From NCBI RefSeq assembly GCF_030816855.1, contig NZ_JAUSYK010000001.1, forward strand, positions 744,001-808,000: 64,000 nt of DNA, given 5' to 3'. Position 1 is the stretch's first letter. Every line of letters starts with the position of its first letter. The stretch comes from Arthrobacter sp. B3I4. GTDB lineage: Bacteria > Actinomycetota > Actinomycetes > Actinomycetales > Micrococcaceae. Of this stretch, positions 38,550 through 47,392 are shown piece by piece. The position numbers and the translations under genes are program-made. The notes beneath the pieces are model-generated. The model was not told the origin of the DNA. It saw nothing but the letters and a program-made list of their open reading frames with translations, and did not search any database.

Positions 38550-39863
38550 ATGAACGACAGCGGCAGCGGGGAGGAGCGCGAGACCACCGATGCCGCCGTA
38601 ATCCTTCGGGTTCTGCGCGTCAGCCTGCACGTGGGCTTCGCCGCCCTGCTACTTGTGGCGCTGGTCCGGCTGCTGGCCCGCGGGATCTCCGGAACGGACT
38701 GGCTGGTGCTCGGCCTGGCCCTCTGCCTCGCGGGCGTCTATCTGGCCGGCACGGTGCTGGAGAAACGCCATTCCGTCCGCCCGGAGCGCTTCGACCCGCG
38801 GCCCGGTTCGGCGTGGTGGCTCGGAACGGTATGCCTGATCTGGGTGCTGCTGGTCTGGGCCAGTGCGGACTTCGTTTGGCTGGCCTTCCCACTGTTCTTC
38901 CTGCAACTGCATGTCCTGCCCAGGGGCATGGCGCTGGGCGCGATCGCGGCCAGCACACTGCTGGTGATCGCTGTGCTGTGGTTCCATAACGACGGCCCGG
39001 GCGGGCACCCCCTGGAGCTGCCCACGGTGCTGGGCCCGGTTTTCGGTGCGGTGTTCGCCGTCGTCACCGGCCTGGCGTACCGCGCGCTTTATCTGGAGGC
39101 GGAAAACCAGCGGCTGGCGGCGGATGAGCTGCGGCGCACCCGCGCCGAACTGGCCAGCAGCCAGCACGAGGCCGGCATCCTGGCGGAGCGGACCCGGCTG
39201 GGGCGGGAAATCCATGACACCCTCGCCCAGGGCTTTTCCAGCATTGTTTTGATGGGACGCTCCGCGGAGCAGGCGCTGGACGCCGGGGACCCCGCCATGG
39301 CAGCGGTCCGGCTCCGGACCGTTCAGGAAACCGCAGCCGCCAACCTCGCCGAAGCCCGCAATTTCGTCCGCGGCCTCCAGTCGCCCGAACTGGAACAAAA
39401 CTCTCTGGTGAACAGCCTGCGCAGGCTGTGTGCCCAGACCGAAACGGAGGCGGCCGCCCGGTGTACCACGCTGCGCTGCCGCCTGGAAACCGACGGAACC
39501 CCGGCCGAACTGCCCAACCCCTACAGCACCACCCTGCTCCGTGCCGCCCAAGCCAGTCTTGCCAACGTTTGGACCCACGCACACGCTGCCGCCGCCGTCG
39601 TGACCCTGTCATTCCTGGGAACGGAGGTGGCGATGGACATCTTCGACGACGGCGTCGGTTTCGATCCCTTGGGAGTGTCGGACCGGCCGGATGGATCCGG
39701 GTACGGGCTGAGGTCCTTGCGGGAGCGGGTTGCAGCACTTTCCGGGACCCTCGACGTCGAGTCAGCGCCCGGTGAGGGGACCGTGGTGGCCATCCGGCTG
39801 CCGCTTCCGGGCGGCATCCTTCCGGCCGGACCATCCCGTGTGCCGGGGAAGGACGGGCAATGA
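38550..39863 (+). CDS. Sensor histidine kinase, NarL/DesK type
   Basis: A 437-residue membrane kinase. Several membrane segments occupy about 18-178, with no large sensor domain outside the membrane, as in kinases that sense within the bilayer. A coiled coil (about 180-215) leads to the HisKA_3 domain, with the phosphorylated histidine at H222 in LGREIHDTLAQGFSSIV. The HATPase domain contains FDDGVGFDP and GSGYGLRSLRERV. Its end overlaps the response regulator start by four bases. The divergent MacB-type ABC genes are its likely output. Confidence 0.94.
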   Translation: MNDSGSGEERETTDAAVILRVLRVSLHVGFAALLLVALVRLLARGISGTDWLVLGLALCLAGVYLAGTVLEKRHSVRPERFDPRPGSAWWLGTVCLIWVLLVWASADFVWLAFPLFFLQLHVLPRGMALGAIAASTLLVIAVLWFHNDGPGGHPLELPTVLGPVFGAVFAVVTGLAYRALYLEAENQRLAADELRRTRAELASSQHEAGILAERTRLGREIHDTLAQGFSSIVLMGRSAEQALDAGDPAMAAVRLRTVQETAAANLAEARNFVRGLQSPELEQNSLVNSLRRLCAQTETEAAARCTTLRCRLETDGTPAELPNPYSTTLLRAAQASLANVWTHAHAAAAVVTLSFLGTEVAMDIFDDGVGFDPLGVSDRPDGSGYGLRSLRERVAALSGTLDVESAPGEGTVVAIRLPLPGGILPAGPSRVPGKDGQ

Positions 39864-40516
39864 AGGAGATCCGCGTGCTCCTCGTGGATGACCACCCCGT
39901 CGTCCGGGCCGGTCTGCGGGCCATGCTCACCGACTTCGAGGGCATCGTCGTCGCCGCGGAAGTCGCGGACGGCGCCGCCGCACTGTCGGCGCTGACGCGG
40001 CTGCACACCCTGGCCGAACCGGTCGACGTCGTCCTGATGGATCTCCAAATGGGCGCCGGCATGGACGGGGTCACTGCGACGGGGCGGATTATGGCCGGTG
40101 AGGGGGGAAGCCCGCCGCCGCCGGTGCTGATCCTCACCACCTTCGACTCTGACGCGGATATCCTCGCCGCAGTCGAGGCCGGGGCCAGCGGCTACATGCT
40201 CAAGGATGCGCCGCCCGAACAGATCCGCGAGGCGGTCCTGGCCGCCGCCGCCGGCCAGACGGCGCTGGCCCCGGAAGTCGCGGCCCGGCTGCTGGGGCGG
40301 ATCCGCAATCCCGAGCCGGCGCTTTCGGCCCGGGAGATCCAACTGCTCGAACTGCTGGCCACCGGGCTGGGGAACCGCGCCATCGCCAGGGAGTTGTTCA
40401 TTTCCGAGGCAACCGTCAAGACGCACTTGGTGCACATTTATTCCAAGCTCGGCGTCGACAGCCGCACCGCTGCCATCGCTGCGGCGACGCAGCGCAGGAT
40501 CATCCGGCGAACGTAG
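39860..40516 (+). CDS. LuxR/NarL-family response regulator
   Basis: A 218-residue DNA-binding regulator. The receiver domain has LLVDDHPVVRAGL and the phosphoacceptor D61 in VDVVLMDLQMG, with ILTTFD and YMLKDA as the switch residues. The C-terminal GerE helix-turn-helix is LSAREIQLLELLATGLGNRAIARELFISEATVKTHLVHIYSKLGV. The start overlaps the kinase gene by four bases. The two inverted repeats at 38430-38491 are candidate binding sites. Confidence 0.95.
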   Translation: MKEIRVLLVDDHPVVRAGLRAMLTDFEGIVVAAEVADGAAALSALTRLHTLAEPVDVVLMDLQMGAGMDGVTATGRIMAGEGGSPPPPVLILTTFDSDADILAAVEAGASGYMLKDAPPEQIREAVLAAAAGQTALAPEVAARLLGRIRNPEPALSAREIQLLELLATGLGNRAIARELFISEATVKTHLVHIYSKLGVDSRTAAIAAATQRRIIRRT

Positions 40517-40581
40517 CGCCGCCCCCGGCGGACACCCGCACGAACGCCATGACGGGAGGAAAGTCTCCGGCACAGGGCATA

Positions 40582-42567
40582 ATGACGCGAATGGGGAAAA
40601 TTCAAACGCTTTCACTTGGCCTGGTGGGCCTCCTTCTCGGCACCGTGCTCGTGGCCTGCGACGACGGACGGGCCGGCGCGCAGGATGCCGCGAAGCAGCT
40701 CGCGTCTGCGGTTGCCGCGCTCGACGTCGGATCCGTCCCGTTCGAGGGCAAGGACTCCGCGGCCGCGAACGACCGGCTGCACGAAGCCTTCAAAGCGCTG
40801 GACCCGGCCAAGCCGACGGTGCAGAGCGGAGAGCTCAAGCTGGACAAGGACACCGCCACGGTCCCGCTGGACTACAGCTGGAAGATCGGCTCCGGTGAGT
40901 GGAAGTACACGGTGACCGCCCAACTGAAGAAGTCGGGTGACAAGTGGTTGACGGTGTGGAGCCCGGGGCTGCTGGTGCCGGGACTGGCCGAGGGTGAAAT
41001 CCTCGGCACCTCATCTCAGTCCCCGTCGCGGGCCGACATCCTGGGTGCCGGTGACGCCAAGCTGGTCACTTACCGTCCGGTGGTCCACGTTGGCATCGAT
41101 AAGCCCCGGCTGGGGGCGGCCGATCCGGCAGCGTCCGCGACGAAGCTGGCCGGGCTGGTGGGTGTGGACCCTGCAGCCTATGCCCAGCAGGTGCAGGCAG
41201 CCGGTGCCGAGGGGTTTGTCACCGCCATCACGCTGCGCGAGGACGGCCGGACCATCTCCGATAACCAGATCGGCGAGATTCCCGGCGCCCGGGCCATCCG
41301 CGACTGGCTTCCGCTTGCCCCAACCCGCACCTTCGCCCGAGCCCTGCTGGGCAGCGCAGGGGAGGCGAATGCCGAACAAATCGAGAAATCCGGCGGCTCG
41401 CTCCAGGCCGGGGACACCACGGGAACCGGCGGCCTGCAGCAGCAATACGACGCGCAGCTGCGCGGCACGAACGGCATCCAGGTCTTCGCGCAGACCGCGG
41501 GGCTTACCGCGGAACAGCGCCAGGGACTGCTCAACGGTGGCCGCCGGATCCTCTTCCAGGTTGAGATGAAGGTGGGCACCCCCTTGAAGACCACCCTGGA
41601 CCCGAAGCTTCAGCAGCTGGCTGAGGACACCCTGGCCAAAGTGGGCCCGGCATCGGCCATCGTGGCACTCCGGCCCTCCAGCGGCGCGGTGCTGGCCGCC
41701 GCGTCCGGCCCGGGAAGCAACGGCTATGACACCGCCATGCTGGGCCAGTACGCGCCCGGATCCATTTTCAAAATCGTCGATTCCCTGGCGATGATCCGCA
41801 ACGGCATGACCCCCGACTCGAAGGTGGACTGCCCGGCCACCCTGACCGTGGACGGCCGGACCTTTAAGAACGCCGAGGGCTACCCCGCGTCGTCCCTCGG
41901 CTCGGTGGCGCTGCGGGACGCCTTCGCGCACTCCTGCAACACCGCGTTCATCAATGCGCGGGACACCGTCAGCCAGGCGCAGCTGGAGTCGGCCGCCACA
42001 TCCTTGGGCGTCGCCGTGGAGGCCCCCAAGCTGGGCGCCGCGGCGTTCCTCGGGTCGGTTCCGGGCGAGGCCGCCGGCACCGAACACGCTGCCTCGATGA
42101 TCGGCCAAGGCAAGGTGCTGCTGTCCCCGCTGTCCGCGGCCGTCATGGCGGGCTCGGTCGCGAAGGGCGCCCCGGTCTCCCCCGTGCTGGTGCTGAACCC
42201 GAACGCCGCCGCGGCGGGAAGCGCCGCACCGACCGCCGGAGCGACGGCAGCGCCGTCGTCGTCGGCTCCCGCCCCCGCCAAGTCGGCAGGCACGCCGGTG
42301 ACAGCCGCGGAAGCTGCCTCCCTGGCGGACATGATGCGCGCCGTCGTCACCTCGGGCCACGCGGGGTTCCTGGCCGCCGTGCCAGGAGCACCCGTGGGCG
42401 CCAAGACCGGCACGGCCGAATTCGGCAAGGACAACCCGCCCAAGACCCATGCATGGATCGTGGCGGTGCACGGGGACCTCGCCGTCGCCGTGTTCGTGGA
42501 GGACGGCGGCCTCGGTGCCACCACCTCCGGGCCGCTGCTGAAGGAGTTCCTCACCGCCGCCGGCTGA
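40582..42567 (+). CDS. Penicillin-binding protein, class B-like with MecA-type N-terminal domain
   Basis: A 661-residue wall transpeptidase. The N-terminus ends in LLGTVLVAC, a lipobox with cysteine at about 26, so the protein may be lipid-anchored. An NTF2-like MecA_N domain follows (about 30-145), then a dimerisation domain. The transpeptidase motifs are SIFK (S394-K397), SCN (S451-N453) and KTGT (608-611). The family includes PbpA-like proteins of actinobacteria. The start is uncertain: ATG at 40549, 40582 and 40591 are all in frame, and the GGGAGG at about 40555 is oddly far from the latter two. An Ala/Ser/Pro-rich insertion lies before the KTG region. Confidence 0.9.
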   Translation: MTRMGKIQTLSLGLVGLLLGTVLVACDDGRAGAQDAAKQLASAVAALDVGSVPFEGKDSAAANDRLHEAFKALDPAKPTVQSGELKLDKDTATVPLDYSWKIGSGEWKYTVTAQLKKSGDKWLTVWSPGLLVPGLAEGEILGTSSQSPSRADILGAGDAKLVTYRPVVHVGIDKPRLGAADPAASATKLAGLVGVDPAAYAQQVQAAGAEGFVTAITLREDGRTISDNQIGEIPGARAIRDWLPLAPTRTFARALLGSAGEANAEQIEKSGGSLQAGDTTGTGGLQQQYDAQLRGTNGIQVFAQTAGLTAEQRQGLLNGGRRILFQVEMKVGTPLKTTLDPKLQQLAEDTLAKVGPASAIVALRPSSGAVLAAASGPGSNGYDTAMLGQYAPGSIFKIVDSLAMIRNGMTPDSKVDCPATLTVDGRTFKNAEGYPASSLGSVALRDAFAHSCNTAFINARDTVSQAQLESAATSLGVAVEAPKLGAAAFLGSVPGEAAGTEHAASMIGQGKVLLSPLSAAVMAGSVAKGAPVSPVLVLNPNAAAAGSAAPTAGATAAPSSSAPAPAKSAGTPVTAAEAASLADMMRAVVTSGHAGFLAAVPGAPVGAKTGTAEFGKDNPPKTHAWIVAVHGDLAVAVFVEDGGLGATTSGPLLKEFLTAAG

Positions 42568-42624
42568 GCGGACGGGCTCTGCCCCACGCCGGGCCGCCGT
42601 CAGGGCCGTGGGAAGATTGTCCGT

Positions 42625-44307
42625 GTGGCTCATATAGACGTTTCCGGCATCGACTACTTCCTCTCCGACGGCACGCAGTTGCTCAACGGGGTGACGTTCA
42701 AGGTGCCTGCCGGGACCAAGACGGCGCTGATTGGACCGAACGGAACGGGCAAGACGACGCTGTTCCGGATCGTCTCCGGGGACCTTGTTCCGGACGAAGG
42801 AACTGTCGGCCGCTCCGGAAACATGGGCATCATGCGCCAGTTTGTCGGTCAGGTCCGGGACGACTCGACCGTCCGGGACCTGCTGGTTTCGGCAGCGCCG
42901 CCGCCGCTGGCGGCCGCCGCGCGCGCCGTGGACGAGGCGGAAATGGCGATGATGGAGCACGACGACGAGCCCACCCAGATCAAGTACGCCCAGGCGATCG
43001 TGGACTGGGGGGACGCCGGAGGGTACGACGTCGAAACCGTGTGGGACGAAGTCTGCATGGCCGCGCTCGGCCTGCCCTTCGACCGGGCCCAGCACCGCCC
43101 GGCGTCGAGCCTCTCCGGCGGCGAGCAGAAGCGGCTGGTGCTGGAAGCGCTGTTCGCCGGCCCCGACGAGCTGCTGCTCCTGGACGAGCCGGACAACTAC
43201 CTTGACGTGCCGGGCAAACGCTGGCTAGAGGCCAAGCTCAACGAGTCCAAGAAGACCGTGTTCTTCATCAGCCACGACCGCGAGCTGCTGAACAACGCCG
43301 CCGGCCGCATCGTCACCCTGGAACCGGGCATCAACGGTGCCGGCGCCTGGGTCCACGGCGGTGGCTTCGGCTCCTACGTGGATGCCCGCGCGGACCGCAA
43401 CGCCCGGTTTGAGGAGTTGCGGAAGCGGTGGGACGAGGAACACGTCAAGCTCAAGGAACTCGTCAACATGTACAAGAACAAGGCTGCGTTCCGCTCCGAT
43501 ATGGCCAACCGTTACCACGCGGCCCAGACCCGGCTGGCCAAGTTCCTCGAGGCCGGGCCGCCCGAGGCGCTGCCGGTTGAGCAGAACGTGCAGATGCGGC
43601 TCAAGGGCGGGCGCACCGCCAAGCGGGCCATCGTGGCGGAGAAGCTCGAGCTCACCGGGCTGATGAAGCCGTTTTCCACCGAGGTCTGGTTCGGTGACCG
43701 GGTGGGTGTGCTCGGCTCCAACGGTTCGGGCAAGAGCCATTTCCTGCGCCTGCTGGCGACCGGCGGCACGGACCCCGAGCGGGAGCACCTGCCGGTCTCC
43801 GATGTTGACATCGCAGAGGTCCCGCACGAGGGCACGGTCAAACTGGGAGCCCGGATCCGGCCGGGGTTCTTCGCGCAGACGCATGTCCGGCCCGACCTGC
43901 TCGGCAAAACGCTGCTTGAGATCCTGCACCGCGGGGACGAGCACCGCTCCGGCCTAGGCCGCGAAGCAGCCGCCGGCGCCCTGGACGGCTACGGCCTCGC
44001 CTCACAGTCGGAGCAGAAATACGAATCCCTCTCCGGCGGGCAGCAGGCCCGGTTCCAGATCCTGCTGCTGCAGCTCTCCGGTGCCACCTTGCTGCTGCTG
44101 GACGAACCGACCGACAACCTGGACCTGCACTCGGCCGAGGCGCTGGAACGGGCCATCGACCACTTCGAGGGGACCGTCCTCGCCGTCACCCACGACCGGT
44201 GGTTTGCCCGCACCTTTGACCGCTTCCTGGTTTTCGGCTCCGACGGCAAGGTCTACGAATCGGCCGAACCGGTGTGGGACGAAAAGCGCGTGGAGCGGGT
44301 CCGCTAA
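42625..44307 (+). CDS. ABC-F family ATP-binding protein
   Basis: A 560-residue soluble protein with two ABC ATPase domains and no membrane segments. Walker A1 is GPNGTGKT (37-44) and signature 1 SLSGGEQKRLVLEAL with LLLLDEPDNYLD. The linker (about 245-330) has the charged helices expected for the P-site tRNA interaction motif. The second domain has GSNGSGKSHF and SLSGGQQARFQILLL with LLLLDEPTDNLDL. ABC-F proteins act on ribosomes as translation factors or antibiotic-protection proteins. Which subtype this is cannot be told from sequence alone. Confidence 0.93.
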   Translation: MAHIDVSGIDYFLSDGTQLLNGVTFKVPAGTKTALIGPNGTGKTTLFRIVSGDLVPDEGTVGRSGNMGIMRQFVGQVRDDSTVRDLLVSAAPPPLAAAARAVDEAEMAMMEHDDEPTQIKYAQAIVDWGDAGGYDVETVWDEVCMAALGLPFDRAQHRPASSLSGGEQKRLVLEALFAGPDELLLLDEPDNYLDVPGKRWLEAKLNESKKTVFFISHDRELLNNAAGRIVTLEPGINGAGAWVHGGGFGSYVDARADRNARFEELRKRWDEEHVKLKELVNMYKNKAAFRSDMANRYHAAQTRLAKFLEAGPPEALPVEQNVQMRLKGGRTAKRAIVAEKLELTGLMKPFSTEVWFGDRVGVLGSNGSGKSHFLRLLATGGTDPEREHLPVSDVDIAEVPHEGTVKLGARIRPGFFAQTHVRPDLLGKTLLEILHRGDEHRSGLGREAAAGALDGYGLASQSEQKYESLSGGQQARFQILLLQLSGATLLLLDEPTDNLDLHSAEALERAIDHFEGTVLAVTHDRWFARTFDRFLVFGSDGKVYESAEPVWDEKRVERVR

Positions 44308-44342
44308 ACCCCGATCCTCCCTCACATCCTGCCCGTTTTCCG

Positions 44343-44409
44343 CGGACGCTCCCTCACCTGGTGAGGGAGCGTCCGGGTTCCGGCGGCCGGAAGGGAGGGA
44401 GCGTCCGGG
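44343..44409. repeat. Long perfect inverted repeat plus a third copy of the arm
   Basis: Arms of 16 bases (44343-44358 and 44360-44375) containing GGACGCTCCCTCACC and its complement are separated by a single T. The 15-base core GAGGGAGCGTCCGGG recurs downstream at 44395-44409. It lies between the ABC-F and MFS genes. It may be a dispersed palindromic element or a strong hairpin ending the ABC-F transcript, though no T-run is present. Confidence 0.7.
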
Positions 44410-44472
44410 TCCCGGCTGGCCCCGTGAAGAACACGCCGAACCCGCACAACGCCCCGTGGAGAAAGTGACGAC

Positions 44473-45657
44473 ATGACAAGCACCTCAACCGCTCCGCAAC
44501 TCAATGCGGCAGCCGCGGCGACCTTTCTGATCTTCGGGATCAACGGCCTGGTGTTCGCCAGCTGGGCCGCCCGCATCCCGGCCGTCACTGAACTGCTGCA
44601 GATCACGTCGGGACAGATGGGCACCTTGCTGCTGTGTGTCGCCGTCGGGTCACTGATCGCGTTGCCCACGGCGGGCTGGGTGGTGGGCCGGATCGGCACC
44701 GCCAACACGGTGCGCGCGGCGGGGGTGCTCGCCGCAGCGGCCGGAGTCGGGATCGCTCTGTCCCTGAACGCCGCGACGATTCCCGGCACCGCTGCGTCGC
44801 TGTTTTTCTTCGGCATAGGCATCGGGCTTTGGGACGTCTCGCAGAACATCGAGGGCGCAGACGTTGAACACAAACTAGGCCGCACCATCATGCCGCAGTT
44901 CCATGCGGCCTTTAGCGGCGGGGCCTTCGTGGGCGCCCTCATTGGGGCGGGCCTGTCCCGGCTCGGCGTGGGCCTTCCAGTCCACCTGCTCGTCATCGCC
45001 GGGATTGTGGCCGCCGCCGCACTGCTGGCACCCCGCTACTTCCTTCCGCACGTCGCAGCACCTAAGGAAGCGGACGGCAGCGCCACCCCCCGGGGCGGAG
45101 CTGCCTGGCGGGACGGCCGCACCCTGCTGATCGGTGTCGTCGTGCTCGGAGCGACCCTCACCGAGGGTGCCGGCAACGACTGGATCGCCAAGGCCTCCGT
45201 GGACGGGCTGGGCGCCGAACAGTCGACGGGCGCTCTGCTCTTCGCGGTCTTCGTCCTGGCGATGACTGCCATGCGCTTCTTCGGGGGACGGGCGATCGAT
45301 GCCTACGGCCGGGTGCCCGTGCTCCGCGGCAGCATGGCCGCCGCGGCAGCCGGACTCGCACTCTTCGTCTTCGCCGGAAACATCTGGCTTGCGGCCGCCG
45401 GCGCGGCCCTCTGGGGCGTGGGCGCGGCCCTGGCCTTCCCGATGGGCATGTCCGCGGCCGCCGACGATCCGCGTCAGGCCGCAGCCCGGGTGTCAGTCGT
45501 CTCGACACTGGGTTATGTCGCCTTCCTGGCCGGGCCGCCGCTGCTGGGTTACCTGGGGGACGTGACCGGGATCCGGCTCGCGTTGCTGGCTATCGCCGTA
45601 CCGATTCTCGTAGCCTTGTTGCTTGCCGGTGCTGCGAAGCCCCTGCGCGCTGCCTAA
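44473..45657 (+). CDS. MFS transporter
   Basis: A 394-residue major facilitator with about 12 membrane segments. The first half contains FLIFGINGLVFASWAARIPAVTELL and the loop motif GWVVGRIGTA. The middle has the DVSQNIEGADVE and MPQFHAAFSGGAFVGALIGAGL stretch found in the YbjJ-like branch, whose members are proposed sugar or drug transporters. The start ATG follows GTGGAGAAAGTG about 6 bases upstream. Substrate unknown. Confidence 0.9.
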   Translation: MTSTSTAPQLNAAAAATFLIFGINGLVFASWAARIPAVTELLQITSGQMGTLLLCVAVGSLIALPTAGWVVGRIGTANTVRAAGVLAAAAGVGIALSLNAATIPGTAASLFFFGIGIGLWDVSQNIEGADVEHKLGRTIMPQFHAAFSGGAFVGALIGAGLSRLGVGLPVHLLVIAGIVAAAALLAPRYFLPHVAAPKEADGSATPRGGAAWRDGRTLLIGVVVLGATLTEGAGNDWIAKASVDGLGAEQSTGALLFAVFVLAMTAMRFFGGRAIDAYGRVPVLRGSMAAAAAGLALFVFAGNIWLAAAGAALWGVGAALAFPMGMSAAADDPRQAAARVSVVSTLGYVAFLAGPPLLGYLGDVTGIRLALLAIAVPILVALLLAGAAKPLRAA

Positions 45658-45765
45658 ACGGCCCAAACTGACCAGCGCCAGGCCGAAGGGCCCCGCCTCA
45701 ACCACCGGCGCGACCACACCGGCGCAGCCGCTGTGGTCGGCAGTGCCCCGCAGTAGGGTGGTCAA

Positions 45766-47268
45766 ATGCGAAGCCTGCTGGGACAAACGCCGCGCCACCT
45801 CGAGAAGCTGGACCGGAAACTGGTCCGTGCCCTCTCCCGGGTGCCCGGCGGCAGCCATGACGATTTCTTCCGGCGGCTCTCGGCCTCCGCCAACCAGGGC
45901 AAGCTTTGGCTGGGGATTGCCGCCGCGATGGCGATCTTTCCCGGCAAGACCCGGCGGGCGGCACTGCACGGCGTACTGGCGCAAGGCGTTGCCTCCGCCG
46001 TGACGAACGTGGTGTTTAAAACACTGCTGCCCCGCACCCGCCCGCTGCCCGAACACCTTCCGGTCTTCCGCTTCGTCCACCCGCAACCCACCAGTTCCTC
46101 CATGCCCTCGGGGCACTCCGCGTCCGCCGCCGCCTTCGCCCTGGGCGTCGGCCTGATCCGCCCCGCCCTCGGCGCAACGCTGGCCCCGGTCGCTGCCGGC
46201 GTGGCCTACTCCCGGGTGCACACCGGCGCGCACTGGCCCTCGGATGTCTTCTTTGGCTCAGCCCTCGGCGCCGGCGCAGCATTGGTGACGCGAAAATGGT
46301 GGCCGGTGCGTCCGCCCTTCCCGGCCGTCCGGCGCACCCCGGTGGAGGCCGCCCGGCTGCCCGACGGCGAGGGGCTCGGCATTGCCGTTAACACCTTGGG
46401 AGGCTCGTATGCCAGCGAGACCGCAGGGGCCCTGCAAGAAGTATTCCCCAAGGCGTACATAAAGGAAATCAGCCCCGATGAGGATGTCGCTGCCGAAATC
46501 GAGGCTGTAGCCACCCGGCCCGGCATCGTCGCGATGGGCGTCTGGGGCGGTGACGGAACCGTGGGAACTGCCGCTGCGGCCGCCCTCGACCACTCGCTCC
46601 CACTGCTGGTCCTCCCCGGCGGGACGCTCAACCATTTCGCCCGCGACGCCGGGATACCTTCCCTGCAGGCCGCCGTCGACGCCGCAACCAGAGGGGAAGC
46701 GGCATGTGCCGACGTCGGCCATGTCTCCGTGGAGCGGGGGCTGCCCGACAGCCCGGAGAAGCTGGAACTGACCATGCTCAACACCGCCAGCATCGGGCTG
46801 TACCCCAACCTGGTCCGCCGGCGGGAGCAGCTCCAGCCCGCCCTGGGGAAACCGCTGGCCGGCGTCGTTGCCATGTTCCGGACCTTCGCGGCCGGGACGC
46901 CGTGCACCCTTGTTGTGGACGGGGTTCGGCACAAGCTTTGGATTCTTTATGTGGGGCGTGGCCGCTACTACCCCCGGGACCACGCCCCGCTGGTGCGCCC
47001 GGTCCTCGACGACGGCGTGCTGGACCTGCGCATGATCACCGCGGACGAGTCCTTCGCCCGGTTGCGCCTGCTGTGGTCGGTGCTGACGGGCACCGTCGCG
47101 ACGTCCCGCATCACCCATCTGCGCGAAGCCAGCCGGATCCGGGTTGAACCGGTGGGTCCCACCATGGTGCTGGCGGTGGACGGCGAGGTCATGCCCGGCG
47201 TCCGCGTCGTGGAGTTCTCGGTGAGGCACGGCCGACTGGTGTATTACTCCCCGAAGCTGCCGGACTGA
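45766..47268 (+). CDS. PAP2 phosphatase and diacylglycerol-kinase-like fusion protein
   Basis: A 500-residue protein joining two lipid enzymes. The N-terminal PAP2 domain (about 1-180) has all three catalytic motifs: K85-x6-R92-P93, PSGH at 114-117, and S149-R150-x5-H156-x3-D160, with membrane segments. The C-terminal part (about 205-500) is a DAGK/sphingosine-kinase-like domain with VWGGDGTVGTAA (GGDGT at 261-265) and LPGGTLNHFARD. The fusion suggests that dephosphorylation and phosphorylation of polyprenyl or glycerolipid substrates are coupled. It is the only gene on its apparent transcript. Confidence 0.92.
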   Translation: MRSLLGQTPRHLEKLDRKLVRALSRVPGGSHDDFFRRLSASANQGKLWLGIAAAMAIFPGKTRRAALHGVLAQGVASAVTNVVFKTLLPRTRPLPEHLPVFRFVHPQPTSSSMPSGHSASAAAFALGVGLIRPALGATLAPVAAGVAYSRVHTGAHWPSDVFFGSALGAGAALVTRKWWPVRPPFPAVRRTPVEAARLPDGEGLGIAVNTLGGSYASETAGALQEVFPKAYIKEISPDEDVAAEIEAVATRPGIVAMGVWGGDGTVGTAAAAALDHSLPLLVLPGGTLNHFARDAGIPSLQAAVDAATRGEAACADVGHVSVERGLPDSPEKLELTMLNTASIGLYPNLVRRREQLQPALGKPLAGVVAMFRTFAAGTPCTLVVDGVRHKLWILYVGRGRYYPRDHAPLVRPVLDDGVLDLRMITADESFARLRLLWSVLTGTVATSRITHLREASRIRVEPVGPTMVLAVDGEVMPGVRVVEFSVRHGRLVYYSPKLPD

Positions 47269-47392
47269 GCCGGCTTCGGCGTGCGGGTCACCCTGATTCG
47301 TCCCTGATTCGTCCCTGAGAGCGGCGGATTCACGGGCGCCGGTCTGTAGCGTGGAGGTAACACAACCGAACGCAACGCAAAGGAACGCTTCC

